This document shows, piece by piece, positions 53,147 through 60,991 of a DNA stretch of 64,000 nucleotides. The notes under the pieces are model-generated. The model worked only from the letters and a program-made list of their open reading frames with translations. It had not been told where the DNA came from and searched no databases. Position 1 is the stretch's first letter; every line of letters begins with the position of its first letter. The DNA is from an uncultured Roseicyclus sp. (GTDB taxonomy: Bacteria; Pseudomonadota; Alphaproteobacteria; Rhodobacterales; Rhodobacteraceae). Where the stretch lies: the NCBI GenBank assembly GCA_947489665.1, contig CANLEH010000001.1, forward strand, positions 1,398,501 through 1,462,500. Reading direction: 5' to 3'. A program made the translations under genes and the position numbers.

Positions 53147-55585
53147 TCAGGCGCGCGCGCGCTCGGATTTCGGGTCGTACATCGGCTTGAGGCTCGCCTC
53201 TGCCAAGACGCGCGTCCCGGCAACCTCGATCTCATAGGTTGAGGCCAGCACCTCGTCGGGCTTTTCACCGGGGCAGGGGACGTAGCCAAGACCGATGGCT
53301 CCACCCAGCGTGTGCCCGTAATTGCCCGAAGTGATGTAGCTCACGACCTCTCCGTTCCGCACGATTGGTTCGGCATGGAACAGCATCGCTTCCGGGTCGG
53401 TCAGCTTGAACTGAACCATGCGCATCTGCAGCCCTTCATCGCGCTTTCGCGCCACGGCGTCCGCGCCGATGAAGTTGTTCTTCTGCTTGCTGACGGCAAA
53501 GCCCAGGCCCGCTTCCAGAACGTGATCTTCGCCGGTTATATCGTGGCCGAAATGGCGAAACGCCTTTTCGATGCGCGCAGAGTCCATCATGTGAAGGCCA
53601 CACAGACGTAGCCCGTGATCCACCCCGGCCTCGTGCAATGTCTCAAACACATGGGCAGCTTGGTCGGCGGAGACGTAAAGCTCCCACCCCAGCTCACCCA
53701 CGTAAGTCACGCGGTGCGCGCGCGCGAGGCCAAGGCCGATTTCCACCGTTTGTGCCACGCCAAACGGGAAGGCTTCGTTTGACCAATCATGGGGGCTGAC
53801 CGATTGCATAAGCGCACGGGCATTCGGCCCCATCACGCAGATCACCGCTTCAGATGCGGTGGCATCCGAGATGATCACCACCTCATCGCGCTTGTGCGCC
53901 TTGAGCCATGCCATGTCCCGGATCAGCGTCGCGGCCGGGGTGACGATGAAGTAGCTGTCGTGGGCGAGGCGCGTGATGGTGACATCGGCCTCGATCCCGG
54001 CACGCTCGTTCAGGAACTGCGTGTAGACGATCTTGCCAACGGGAACTGACATGTTGCCACCCGCCATGCGGTTCAGGAACGCCTCCGCATCGGGCCCATC
54101 CACGCGGATCTTGCCGAACGAGGACATGTCGTACATGCCCACAGTATTGCGCACCGCGTCATGTTCCTGGCGCTGATTCCAGAACCAGTTCTGGCCTTTC
54201 CAGTCATAGACATATTCCGGGTCCTGACCTGGGTTGGCGAACCAGTTCGCGCGCTCCCACCCGGCCAATTCACCGAAAACGGCATTGTTGGCTTTCAGAT
54301 GTTCATGCAGGGGCGAGCGGCGCACGCCCCGCGCGGTTGCCTTCTGGCGGTAGGGATAGTGGTCTGCGTAGAGCAGGCCAAGCGTCTCGGACGCGCGTTC
54401 TTTCAGGTAACGGCGGTTCTTCTGGAACGGCTGCATCCGGCGGATGTCCACATCGCCGATGTCGAACGGGGGGATGCCATTTTCCATCCATTCGGCCAAC
54501 GCCCAACCGGCCCCACCGGCGGACTGAATACCGATGGAGTTGAAGCCTGCGCAGACCCAGTATCCTTCCAATTCCGGTGCGGGTCCCAGGTGGTAGGCAT
54601 CATCCGGCGTGAAGCTTTCAGGGCCGTTGAAGAAGGTGTGGATGCCAGCCTCTGCCAACATCGGCAAACGCTCGCACGCGGCTTCAAGGATCGGCTCGAA
54701 ATGGTCGAAATCCTCTGGCAGTTGGTCGAATTCGAAATCCTCTGGGATCGGCCCCCACGGCTTAGCCTTGGGCTCAAACGCGCCAAGTAGCATCTTGCCG
54801 GCATCTTCCTTGTAATAGGCGCATTCGTCGGGGACGCGCAAAACCGGAAGCTGTTGCAGGCCGTCGATATTCTCCGTCACGATGTAGAAATGCTCACACG
54901 CTTGCAGCGGCACGTTCACGCCCGCCATGGCGCCGAAATCGCGGGCCCACATGCCTGCGCAATTGACGACCATATCGGCCTGGATTTCGCCAGCCTCGCC
55001 GTCTGCTTCCCACGAAACGCCAGTGACCTTGCCGTCTGCCTGAGAGACGCCCGTGACCTTCACGTTTTCCAGCACCTTCGCGCCGCCCATCCGCGCACCT
55101 TTGGCCATGGAAAGCGCGATGTTTGCCGGGTCGCCTTGCCCGTCGAGCGGCAGCCACACGGCTGCCGTCATCCCATCGGTGTTCACATGCGGGTAGTGTT
55201 TGAGAACTTCGGCTGCGTCGATTTCTTCAACCTCAACCCCGAACGAGCGCGCCATGGAGGCTTGGCGCCGAATTTCCTCGGCCCGATGCTCGGTCAAAGC
55301 CATCGTGATGGAGCCGCAACGGCGGAAGCCCGTAGCAACGCCCGTTTCAGCCTCAAGATTGCCGTAGAGCTCCTGGCTGTATTTCGCCAGGCGCGTCATG
55401 TTCTTCGTGGCGCGCAGCTGCGCGATAAGACCCGCCGCATGCCATGTCGTGCCCGAGGTCAGCCGCTTGCGTTCCAACAGGACCACATCCGTCCAGCCCA
55501 ACTTGGTCAGGTGATAGGCAACAGAACAACCAGCAACACCGCCACCGACGATGACAACGCGCGCGTGGGAAGGGACTTTGGACAT
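53147..55585 (-). CDS. dimethylglycine/sarcosine dehydrogenase-like flavoprotein with GcvT domain
   Basis: An 812-residue protein: N-terminal FAD-binding motif VIVGGGVAGCSVAYHL, the LTSGTTWHAAGL segment whose His carries covalent FAD in the dimethylglycine dehydrogenase family, and a C-terminal GcvT-like tetrahydrofolate-binding half (residues ~430-800). The family oxidatively demethylates N-methylated amino compounds, passing the one-carbon unit to folate. Located between tauR and tpa, it may act on N-methyltaurine. That substrate is inferred from position only. Separated from tpa by a strong terminator. Confidence 0.82.
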   Translation of the reverse strand: MSKVPSHARVVIVGGGVAGCSVAYHLTKLGWTDVVLLERKRLTSGTTWHAAGLIAQLRATKNMTRLAKYSQELYGNLEAETGVATGFRRCGSITMALTEHRAEEIRRQASMARSFGVEVEEIDAAEVLKHYPHVNTDGMTAAVWLPLDGQGDPANIALSMAKGARMGGAKVLENVKVTGVSQADGKVTGVSWEADGEAGEIQADMVVNCAGMWARDFGAMAGVNVPLQACEHFYIVTENIDGLQQLPVLRVPDECAYYKEDAGKMLLGAFEPKAKPWGPIPEDFEFDQLPEDFDHFEPILEAACERLPMLAEAGIHTFFNGPESFTPDDAYHLGPAPELEGYWVCAGFNSIGIQSAGGAGWALAEWMENGIPPFDIGDVDIRRMQPFQKNRRYLKERASETLGLLYADHYPYRQKATARGVRRSPLHEHLKANNAVFGELAGWERANWFANPGQDPEYVYDWKGQNWFWNQRQEHDAVRNTVGMYDMSSFGKIRVDGPDAEAFLNRMAGGNMSVPVGKIVYTQFLNERAGIEADVTITRLAHDSYFIVTPAATLIRDMAWLKAHKRDEVVIISDATASEAVICVMGPNARALMQSVSPHDWSNEAFPFGVAQTVEIGLGLARAHRVTYVGELGWELYVSADQAAHVFETLHEAGVDHGLRLCGLHMMDSARIEKAFRHFGHDITGEDHVLEAGLGFAVSKQKNNFIGADAVARKRDEGLQMRMVQFKLTDPEAMLFHAEPIVRNGEVVSYITSGNYGHTLGGAIGLGYVPCPGEKPDEVLASTYEIEVAGTRVLAEASLKPMYDPKSERARA

Positions 55586-55613
55586 GTGAGGAACCCGGTC
55601 GAAGAGTTAAGAT

Positions 55614-55646
55614 GAAAAACGGGCGGGCCTTTCGCAAAGCCCGCCC
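55614..55646 (-). terminator. rho-independent terminator after tpa
   Basis: On the minus strand, GGGCGGGC-TTTGCGAAAG-GCCCGCCC followed by GTTTTTC. An 8-bp GC stem (with TTT/AAA extending it) and a T-rich tail, located just after tpa and before the DMGDH-like gene; it would reduce read-through between them. Confidence 0.8.
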
Positions 55647-55654
55647 GGTTCAGA

Positions 55655-56989
55655 TCAGCCGTTGTCGCGCATATCGTCAAGCGTGGCGCGGAAGCGGTCC
55701 ACGATCTCGTCGACATTTTCGCGTGTCGCGATGAATTGCGGCGCGATGATTGCATTGTCGCCGGTGAACTTCACCGACAGGCCCTGCCAGAACATGCGCT
55801 TCTGAAGCTCGGTCCCGCGCATACCCGGCCCGCCATCTGCATGAACTTCGACGCCAGCCATCAAGCCTGCAACGCGGATATCGTTGATCAGCTCGTGGTC
55901 CTTGAGGCCATCCATCAAAGCGGCTTCGAAGTAGGGGATCAGATCGGCGGAGCGTTGGATCAGATCTTCTTCCACGATGATGTCCATCATGGCGTTACCG
56001 GCCGCGCAGGCGGCGGGGTGGCCCGAATAGGTGTAGCCGTGGAAGAACTCCGTCAGACCACGCTTGGAGGAGCCGACAACCGTCTCGTAGATGTCATCGC
56101 GGCAAGCGACGGCACCCATGGGGATGGAGCCGTTGGTGAGCGCCTTTGCCATCGTGATAATGTCGGGCTCCACGCCGTAGCGCTGCGCGGCGAAAGCGGT
56201 GCCCATACGGCCAAAGCCCGTGATGACTTCATCGAAGACCAGCAGAATTCCGTACTGGTCACAGATCGCGCGCAGTCGCTCAAGGTAGCCTTTCGGGGGC
56301 GGCAGAGCGCCGGTGGAGCCTGCAACGGGCTCAACGAAGACCGCCGCGATGTTGCCACCGCCATAGGTCTGGGCCATCCGCTCCAGATCGTTGGCCAGCT
56401 CCTCGCCGTTATGCTCGGAATGGCCGCCGGGGATGAACTTCTCAGACGGGTCGTAGGTGTGGCGCAGCATCATCACGCCCGGGACCGTTGCGTGGAAGAT
56501 GTCGCGGTTCTTGACCATGCCGGAAAGGCTGACGCCGCCGATGTTCACACCGTGATAGGCGCGTTCACGGGACACAAACCGGGGGCGGCTCTCACCGCGC
56601 GCGTTCCAGTACGCCATGACGATCTTCATCGCCGTGTCGACGCTTTCAGAGCCGGAGTTGGTGAAGAACACATGGTTCATCTTCTCGGGCAACATGCGGC
56701 TGATCTTTTCGGCCAACGCGAAAGAACCAGGGTGGCCCGCCTGGAACGGCATCACGTAGGTGTATTCCGTCATCTGCTTGGCGACGGCCTCGGCGATCTT
56801 CGGGTGGCAGTGACCGGCGGGCGAGCAGAACAGGCCAGATGAGCCGTCCAAAAGCTGACCGCCCTTGTGATCGTAGAGGTGAACGCCCTCGGCCCGAACA
56901 ACCAAACGCGGGTCTTCTTTGAAGCCACGATTGTCCGAGAACGGCATCCAGTGCGCTTCGAGCGAATTGTTAGCAGCATCATAAGCCAT
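55655..56989 (-). CDS. tpa: taurine-pyruvate aminotransferase
   Basis: A 444-residue class III aminotransferase: FTNSGSESVDTAMKIVMAYW, AYHGVNIGGVSLSG, LLVFDEVITGFGRMG and PLP Lys in IITMAKALTNGSIPMG. It converts taurine and pyruvate to sulfoacetaldehyde and alanine. The call as Tpa, and not beta-alanine-pyruvate transaminase, rests on tauR, pta and xsc in the same locus. TauR-like direct repeats lie 76-107 bases upstream. Confidence 0.85.
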   Translation of the reverse strand: MAYDAANNSLEAHWMPFSDNRGFKEDPRLVVRAEGVHLYDHKGGQLLDGSSGLFCSPAGHCHPKIAEAVAKQMTEYTYVMPFQAGHPGSFALAEKISRMLPEKMNHVFFTNSGSESVDTAMKIVMAYWNARGESRPRFVSRERAYHGVNIGGVSLSGMVKNRDIFHATVPGVMMLRHTYDPSEKFIPGGHSEHNGEELANDLERMAQTYGGGNIAAVFVEPVAGSTGALPPPKGYLERLRAICDQYGILLVFDEVITGFGRMGTAFAAQRYGVEPDIITMAKALTNGSIPMGAVACRDDIYETVVGSSKRGLTEFFHGYTYSGHPAACAAGNAMMDIIVEEDLIQRSADLIPYFEAALMDGLKDHELINDIRVAGLMAGVEVHADGGPGMRGTELQKRMFWQGLSVKFTGDNAIIAPQFIATRENVDEIVDRFRATLDDMRDNG

Positions 56990-57064
56990 GGGTGGTTCCT
57001 CCCCAAAGGGCGCGGGCTACGCGCGAATAAGATGCGCCAAAATCGCGCCACGCAGAGAGTCGGA

Positions 57065-57096
57065 GTAGGGCCAGAGATGACGTTGATTAAGGCCAC
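57065..57096. promoter_or_regulatory. TauR-like direct repeats upstream of tpa
   Basis: On the minus strand, GTGGCCTTAA (57087-57096) and CTGGCCCTAC (57065-57074), 22 bp apart. Nearest repeat is 76 bases from the tpa start. CTGGCCCTAC recurs exactly in the xsc promoter at 75 bases. Both resemble the CTGGACYTAA repeats known for TauR. Confidence 0.5.
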
Positions 57097-57177
57097 GGAT
57101 AGTGAGCGATTTGGCCAAGCAACAAAGGCGCGAACCCACATAGGGATTGCGCAACAAAAGTACGTTCGAAAAGGGGG

Positions 57178-58173
57178 TCAGGCGGGGACTTGGGCTTGCA
57201 CGGCGGTCACCGCGATAATGTCTACGATGTCTTGCGCCGTGGCGCCCCGGCTCAGGTCATTGGCGGGTTTCGCAAGGCCCTGAAGCACCGGACCGATGGC
57301 AGTGGCCCCGCCAATGCGTTGCGCAATCTTGTAACCGATGTTGCCCGCATCGAGGTTTGGGAAGACAAATACGTTCGCTGCGCCCTCCAGCGGAGAGCCC
57401 TCGGCCTTGCGTGCTGCAACAGAAGGGACGAAGGCCGCGTCGAACTGCAATTCGCCGTCGAGGATCAGATCAGGGGCCGCAGCCTTGGCAAGCTCCATGG
57501 CCTCGGTCACCTTGCTCACAGCCGCATGGCGCGCACTGCCTTTGGTCGAGAACGACAGCATCGCAACGCGAGGTGTCTCGCCCAAAAGCGCGTGCGCCGA
57601 AGTGGCCGCCTGCTGTGCAATTCCGGCCAACTCTTCTGCGGCTGGGTCAATAACCAGCCCGCAATCAGAAAAGATCATGCCTTTGGGGCCAGCTGGATGC
57701 TCGGGCGGTAGGGCCATCAGGAAGAAGCTCGATACCAGAGGCGCGCCCTTGGCTTTGCCGATGACCTGCAACGCGGCACGCACCACGTCTGACGTCGTGC
57801 GCACACAGCCGCTGACCGTGCCGTCGGCCATCCCCTGATCTACCATGAGAGCTGCGAAGATCAGCGGGTCACGGACAACTTCCGCAGCCTTTTCCTCTGT
57901 CATACCCTTGTGGCCACGCAATTCCACGAGACGTGCGACGAAAGTGTCGTGATGTGGGGAGTTTTCGGGGTCCAGGACCGACACGCCGGGTGCAATGGCA
58001 CCCTCAATTTCGGCCGCGCCCAGGATCGTGACATCCGCCAGACCCTGTTCAACGGCAATCCGCGCGGCGTCTTGCACACGCGGGTCGTCGCCTTCGCTCA
58101 GCACAATGTGCTTCTTGTCCGCCGCCGCACGGGCGGCGATGGCGGCAAGCGGATCACCTGCCGCCACGCTCAT
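57178..58173 (-). CDS. pta: phosphate acetyltransferase
   Basis: A 331-residue Pta: LSEGDDPRVQDAARIAVEQG, VSGCVRTTSDVVRAALQVIG, VSSFFLMALPPEHP, VFPNLDAGNIGYKIAQRIGGA. It turns the acetyl phosphate released by Xsc into acetyl-CoA. The start is 1 bp after the xsc stop, so they form an operon; the xsc-pta pairing is the known desulfonation module. Confidence 0.93.
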   Translation of the reverse strand: MSVAAGDPLAAIAARAAADKKHIVLSEGDDPRVQDAARIAVEQGLADVTILGAAEIEGAIAPGVSVLDPENSPHHDTFVARLVELRGHKGMTEEKAAEVVRDPLIFAALMVDQGMADGTVSGCVRTTSDVVRAALQVIGKAKGAPLVSSFFLMALPPEHPAGPKGMIFSDCGLVIDPAAEELAGIAQQAATSAHALLGETPRVAMLSFSTKGSARHAAVSKVTEAMELAKAAAPDLILDGELQFDAAFVPSVAARKAEGSPLEGAANVFVFPNLDAGNIGYKIAQRIGGATAIGPVLQGLAKPANDLSRGATAQDIVDIIAVTAVQAQVPA

Positions 58174-58174
58174 C

Positions 58175-59956
58175 TCAAGCGACCTGCTGAGGAACCATGT
58201 CCTCTTTGCTGATGCCAGCCACGGCGACAGGCTTCTTCATCGCGTCGCGGCGGAACGGATCACCAAGTTCCTGGTTGATCATGGCTTCGATCAACGTGGT
58301 GATACCGTTTTCCATCTGGTCCTTGATGGCTTGATCAAGGGCTGCGGTCAGCTCCTCCTGGGTGCGGGCCACCACACCCTTCAGACCGCATGCATCCGCG
58401 ATACCGGAGTAGGACACGTCTTCGTCCAGCTCTGTACCCACGAAGTTGTCGTCGAACCACAGGGTGGAGTTCCGCTTTTCCGCACCCCACTGGTAGTTGC
58501 GGAAGACGATCTGCGTTATTGCAGGCCAGTCTCCACGGCCAATGGCCGTCAACTCGTTCACCGCGATGCCGAAGGCGCCATCACCTGCGAAACCGACAAC
58601 CGGGACGTCCGGCTGGCCAATTTTTGCGCCAACGATAGCGGGCAGGCCGTAGCCACAGGGACCGAACAGGCCGGGCGCCAGATACTTCCGGCCTTCGTTG
58701 AACGACGGATAAGCGTTGCCGATGGCGCAGTTGTTGCCGATGTCGGACGAAATTATCGCCTCAACCGGGAGAGCGGCCTGGATGGCACGCCATGCCATGC
58801 GGGGCGACATCCAATCCGGCTTGGCCGCGCGCGCCCGAACGTTCCAGTCCGTGCCGGGATCGTCCTGCTCTTCGTTCATCGAGCTCAGTTCTTGGGCCCA
58901 TGCGGATTTGGTTTGTGCGATGTGGTTCTTGCGCTCCTCACGGCCCGCGTCACCTGCATCGTCTGCAAGTTTTTCGAGGATGCCGTTTGCAACTTTCGCC
59001 GCGTCGCCCACGATGCCCACAGTGACCTTTTTGGTCAGGCCGATGCGATCGGGATTGATGTCGACCTGAATGATCTTGGCGTCAGCGGGCCAATACTCGA
59101 TGCCATAGCCCGGCAAGGTCGAAAACGGGTTCAGGCGCGTGCCAAGGCAGAGGACGACGTCAGCATCCTTGATGAGTTGCATACCGGCCTTTGAGCCGTT
59201 GTACCCCAAGGGACCTGCGAACAGCGGGTGGTTGCCCGGGAATGCGTCGTTGTGCTGGTAGCCCACACAAACCGGCGCGGTCAGGCGCTCGGCCAGGGCT
59301 TTGGATGCGTCGATGCCGCCCGACGACAGAACCACGCCGGCACCGTTCAGGATGACGGGGTTCTTGGCCGATGACAGCAGGGCGGCTGCTTCGGCGACGG
59401 AGTTCGTGCCACCGGGGGAGGCTTCGAATTCGATCGGATCGGGGATCTCGATATCCACGACCTGGGTCCAGAAGTCGCGCGGGATGTTGATCTGCGCAGG
59501 GCCGGACAGGCGCTTGGCCTGGCTGATGACACGGGTCAGAACCTCGGCCACGCGGGTCGGGTCACGGACCTCTTCCTGGTAGGAGACCATGTCTTCGAAC
59601 AGTTTCATCTGCTCGACTTCCTGGAAGCCGCCCTGACCGATGGTCTTGTTTGCCGCCTGAGGGGTGACCAGCAGAAGCGGCGTGTGGTTCCAATAGGCAG
59701 TTTTGACAGCGGTCACGAAGTTGGTGATGCCAGGGCCGTTCTGCGCGATCATCATCGACATCTTGCCGGTGGCGCGCGTGTAGCCGTCCGACATCATGCC
59801 TGCTGAGCCTTCATGGGCGCAGTCCCAGAACTTGATGCCAGCATCCGGGAAAATATCAGAGATCGGCATCATGGCTGAGCCGATAATGCCAAAGGCATGC
59901 TCGATGCCGTGGCGCTGCAACGTTTTGACGAAGGCTTCTTCGGTGGTCATTTTCAT
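58175..59956 (-). CDS. xsc: sulfoacetaldehyde acetyltransferase
   Basis: A 593-residue thiamine-diphosphate enzyme: N-terminal TLQRHGIEHAFGIIGSAMMPISD, PGITNFVTAVKTAYWN, and the TPP-binding GDGAFGIAVNE ... FRNYQWGAEKRN. The specific Xsc length is ~590 residues. It converts sulfoacetaldehyde and phosphate to acetyl phosphate and sulfite. The start at 59956 has GGGAG upstream; the frame is open to 60070. TauR-like repeats are 75 bases upstream. Confidence 0.93.
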   Translation of the reverse strand: MKMTTEEAFVKTLQRHGIEHAFGIIGSAMMPISDIFPDAGIKFWDCAHEGSAGMMSDGYTRATGKMSMMIAQNGPGITNFVTAVKTAYWNHTPLLLVTPQAANKTIGQGGFQEVEQMKLFEDMVSYQEEVRDPTRVAEVLTRVISQAKRLSGPAQINIPRDFWTQVVDIEIPDPIEFEASPGGTNSVAEAAALLSSAKNPVILNGAGVVLSSGGIDASKALAERLTAPVCVGYQHNDAFPGNHPLFAGPLGYNGSKAGMQLIKDADVVLCLGTRLNPFSTLPGYGIEYWPADAKIIQVDINPDRIGLTKKVTVGIVGDAAKVANGILEKLADDAGDAGREERKNHIAQTKSAWAQELSSMNEEQDDPGTDWNVRARAAKPDWMSPRMAWRAIQAALPVEAIISSDIGNNCAIGNAYPSFNEGRKYLAPGLFGPCGYGLPAIVGAKIGQPDVPVVGFAGDGAFGIAVNELTAIGRGDWPAITQIVFRNYQWGAEKRNSTLWFDDNFVGTELDEDVSYSGIADACGLKGVVARTQEELTAALDQAIKDQMENGITTLIEAMINQELGDPFRRDAMKKPVAVAGISKEDMVPQQVA

Positions 59957-60030
59957 GGCGAATCTCCCGAGAGCGGACTCCCCCGTGGGTCCGCAATTGC
60001 GCGTTATTGAGCCTAGAAGTCTCGTTTTCG

Positions 60031-60063
60031 GTAGGGCCAGACCTTCGAAATGGATAGGTCCAG
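60031..60063. promoter_or_regulatory. TauR-like direct repeats upstream of xsc
   Basis: On the minus strand, CTGGACCTAT (60054-60063, 9/10 to CTGGACYTAA) and CTGGCCCTAC (60031-60040), 23 bp apart; the nearer is 75 bases from the xsc start. This is the same placement as at tpa. Confidence 0.55.
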
Positions 60064-60242
60064 AGCACATTTATTAGGCGCTTCACGATCCGAGACAACG
60101 TGGCTTGGCCTTCCTGTGCACAAGCAACGCTTCAAACGCAAGAGGGACGAACCAGCGCAGGCGCGTTCATTGCCTCACCGCTCGTGACGGCCAAACGCAT
60201 CAAGCTATCCCATGTTAACCGGGCCTTCATTCTCCATGCCCT

Positions 60243-60614
60243 ATGCCCATTCCACCAGTTCAATTGTTCAGGCAGGTGCGCTGCTCTGCTGACTACAGAT
60301 CAACTTGGGAAGGCCGCGTTTTGGGGAATACCATCGCCTTGGGGAAAAATGTGGGCACTGCCGCAGCACCCGCATTGGCCGCAGAGTTTGCGGCGCTTCG
60401 CGGCACTGATGTATCCGTCAACGCGAGCAAGACAAACCATATCGGCGCGCTCGGCCTTCAGGTGATAGTCGCCGCGTGCCGGCAATGGAAACACGATGGG
60501 CACGGCTTTTCGCTTTCAGCTTTCAGTGATGCGTTCCGGCACGACGCTCGCACCCTTGGCATCGCACTAACCGATCTTGGGGCCAATGAGGCAGGCTCGG
60601 GGGGCGTTTCGTGA
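60243..60614 (+). CDS. STAS-domain protein
   Basis: A 123-residue protein whose ~90 C-terminal residues (IALGKNVGTAAAPALAAEFA, TDVSVNASKTNHIGALGLQV, FSLSAFSDAFRHDARTLGI) match the STAS fold; in chemotaxis loci of Rhodobacterales such proteins precede cheY. The N-terminal ~25 residues after the ATG at 60243 are not domain-like, so a later GTG/TTG may be the real start. Overlaps cheY by 4 bp. Confidence 0.65.
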   Translation: MPIPPVQLFRQVRCSADYRSTWEGRVLGNTIALGKNVGTAAAPALAAEFAALRGTDVSVNASKTNHIGALGLQVIVAACRQWKHDGHGFSLSAFSDAFRHDARTLGIALTDLGANEAGSGGVS

Positions 60615-60991
60615 GCCTATCCGTTCTCGCCATCGACGATTCCAAAACCATGCGTAACTTGCTCGGGGCCGCCCTTGGCCGGGCTGGATATTCCGTGGAC
60701 TTTGCAGAAGACGGACAGGCTGGGCTCGATCGCTTCTCTGCAACCGATCCGGACGTTGTCATCACCGATATCAACATGCCTAGGCTGAACGGGTTTGACT
60801 TTATCGAAGGCGCGAGACGCTTGGAGAGGGCGCGCATCGTGCCAATCCTCGTATTGACGACCGAAACCGCGCCGGAATTCCGCGCAAAGGCTCGGGATGC
60901 CGGTGCCACGGGATGGATCGTGAAGCCCTTTGACGCAGCTAAACTGGTCTGGGCGATTGAGCGGGTCACAAACACGGCGGCCTCCCAATGA
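60611..60991 (+). CDS. cheY: CheY-type response regulator
   Basis: A 126-residue receiver domain only: AIDDSKTMRN (acidic pair), VVITDINMPRLNG (phospho-acceptor Asp), VLTTE (Thr), GWIVKPFD (Lys). GTG start overlapping the STAS gene; its stop overlaps cheA by 4 bp. Phosphorylated by CheA to signal to the motor. Confidence 0.92.
   Translation: MSLSVLAIDDSKTMRNLLGAALGRAGYSVDFAEDGQAGLDRFSATDPDVVITDINMPRLNGFDFIEGARRLERARIVPILVLTTETAPEFRAKARDAGATGWIVKPFDAAKLVWAIERVTNTAASQ

Noticed and set aside
55736-56842. 368-codon plus frame opposite tpa
   Set aside because: Shadow of the aminotransferase gene.
57995-59194. 399-codon plus frame opposite xsc
   Set aside because: Shadow of xsc; no start signals.
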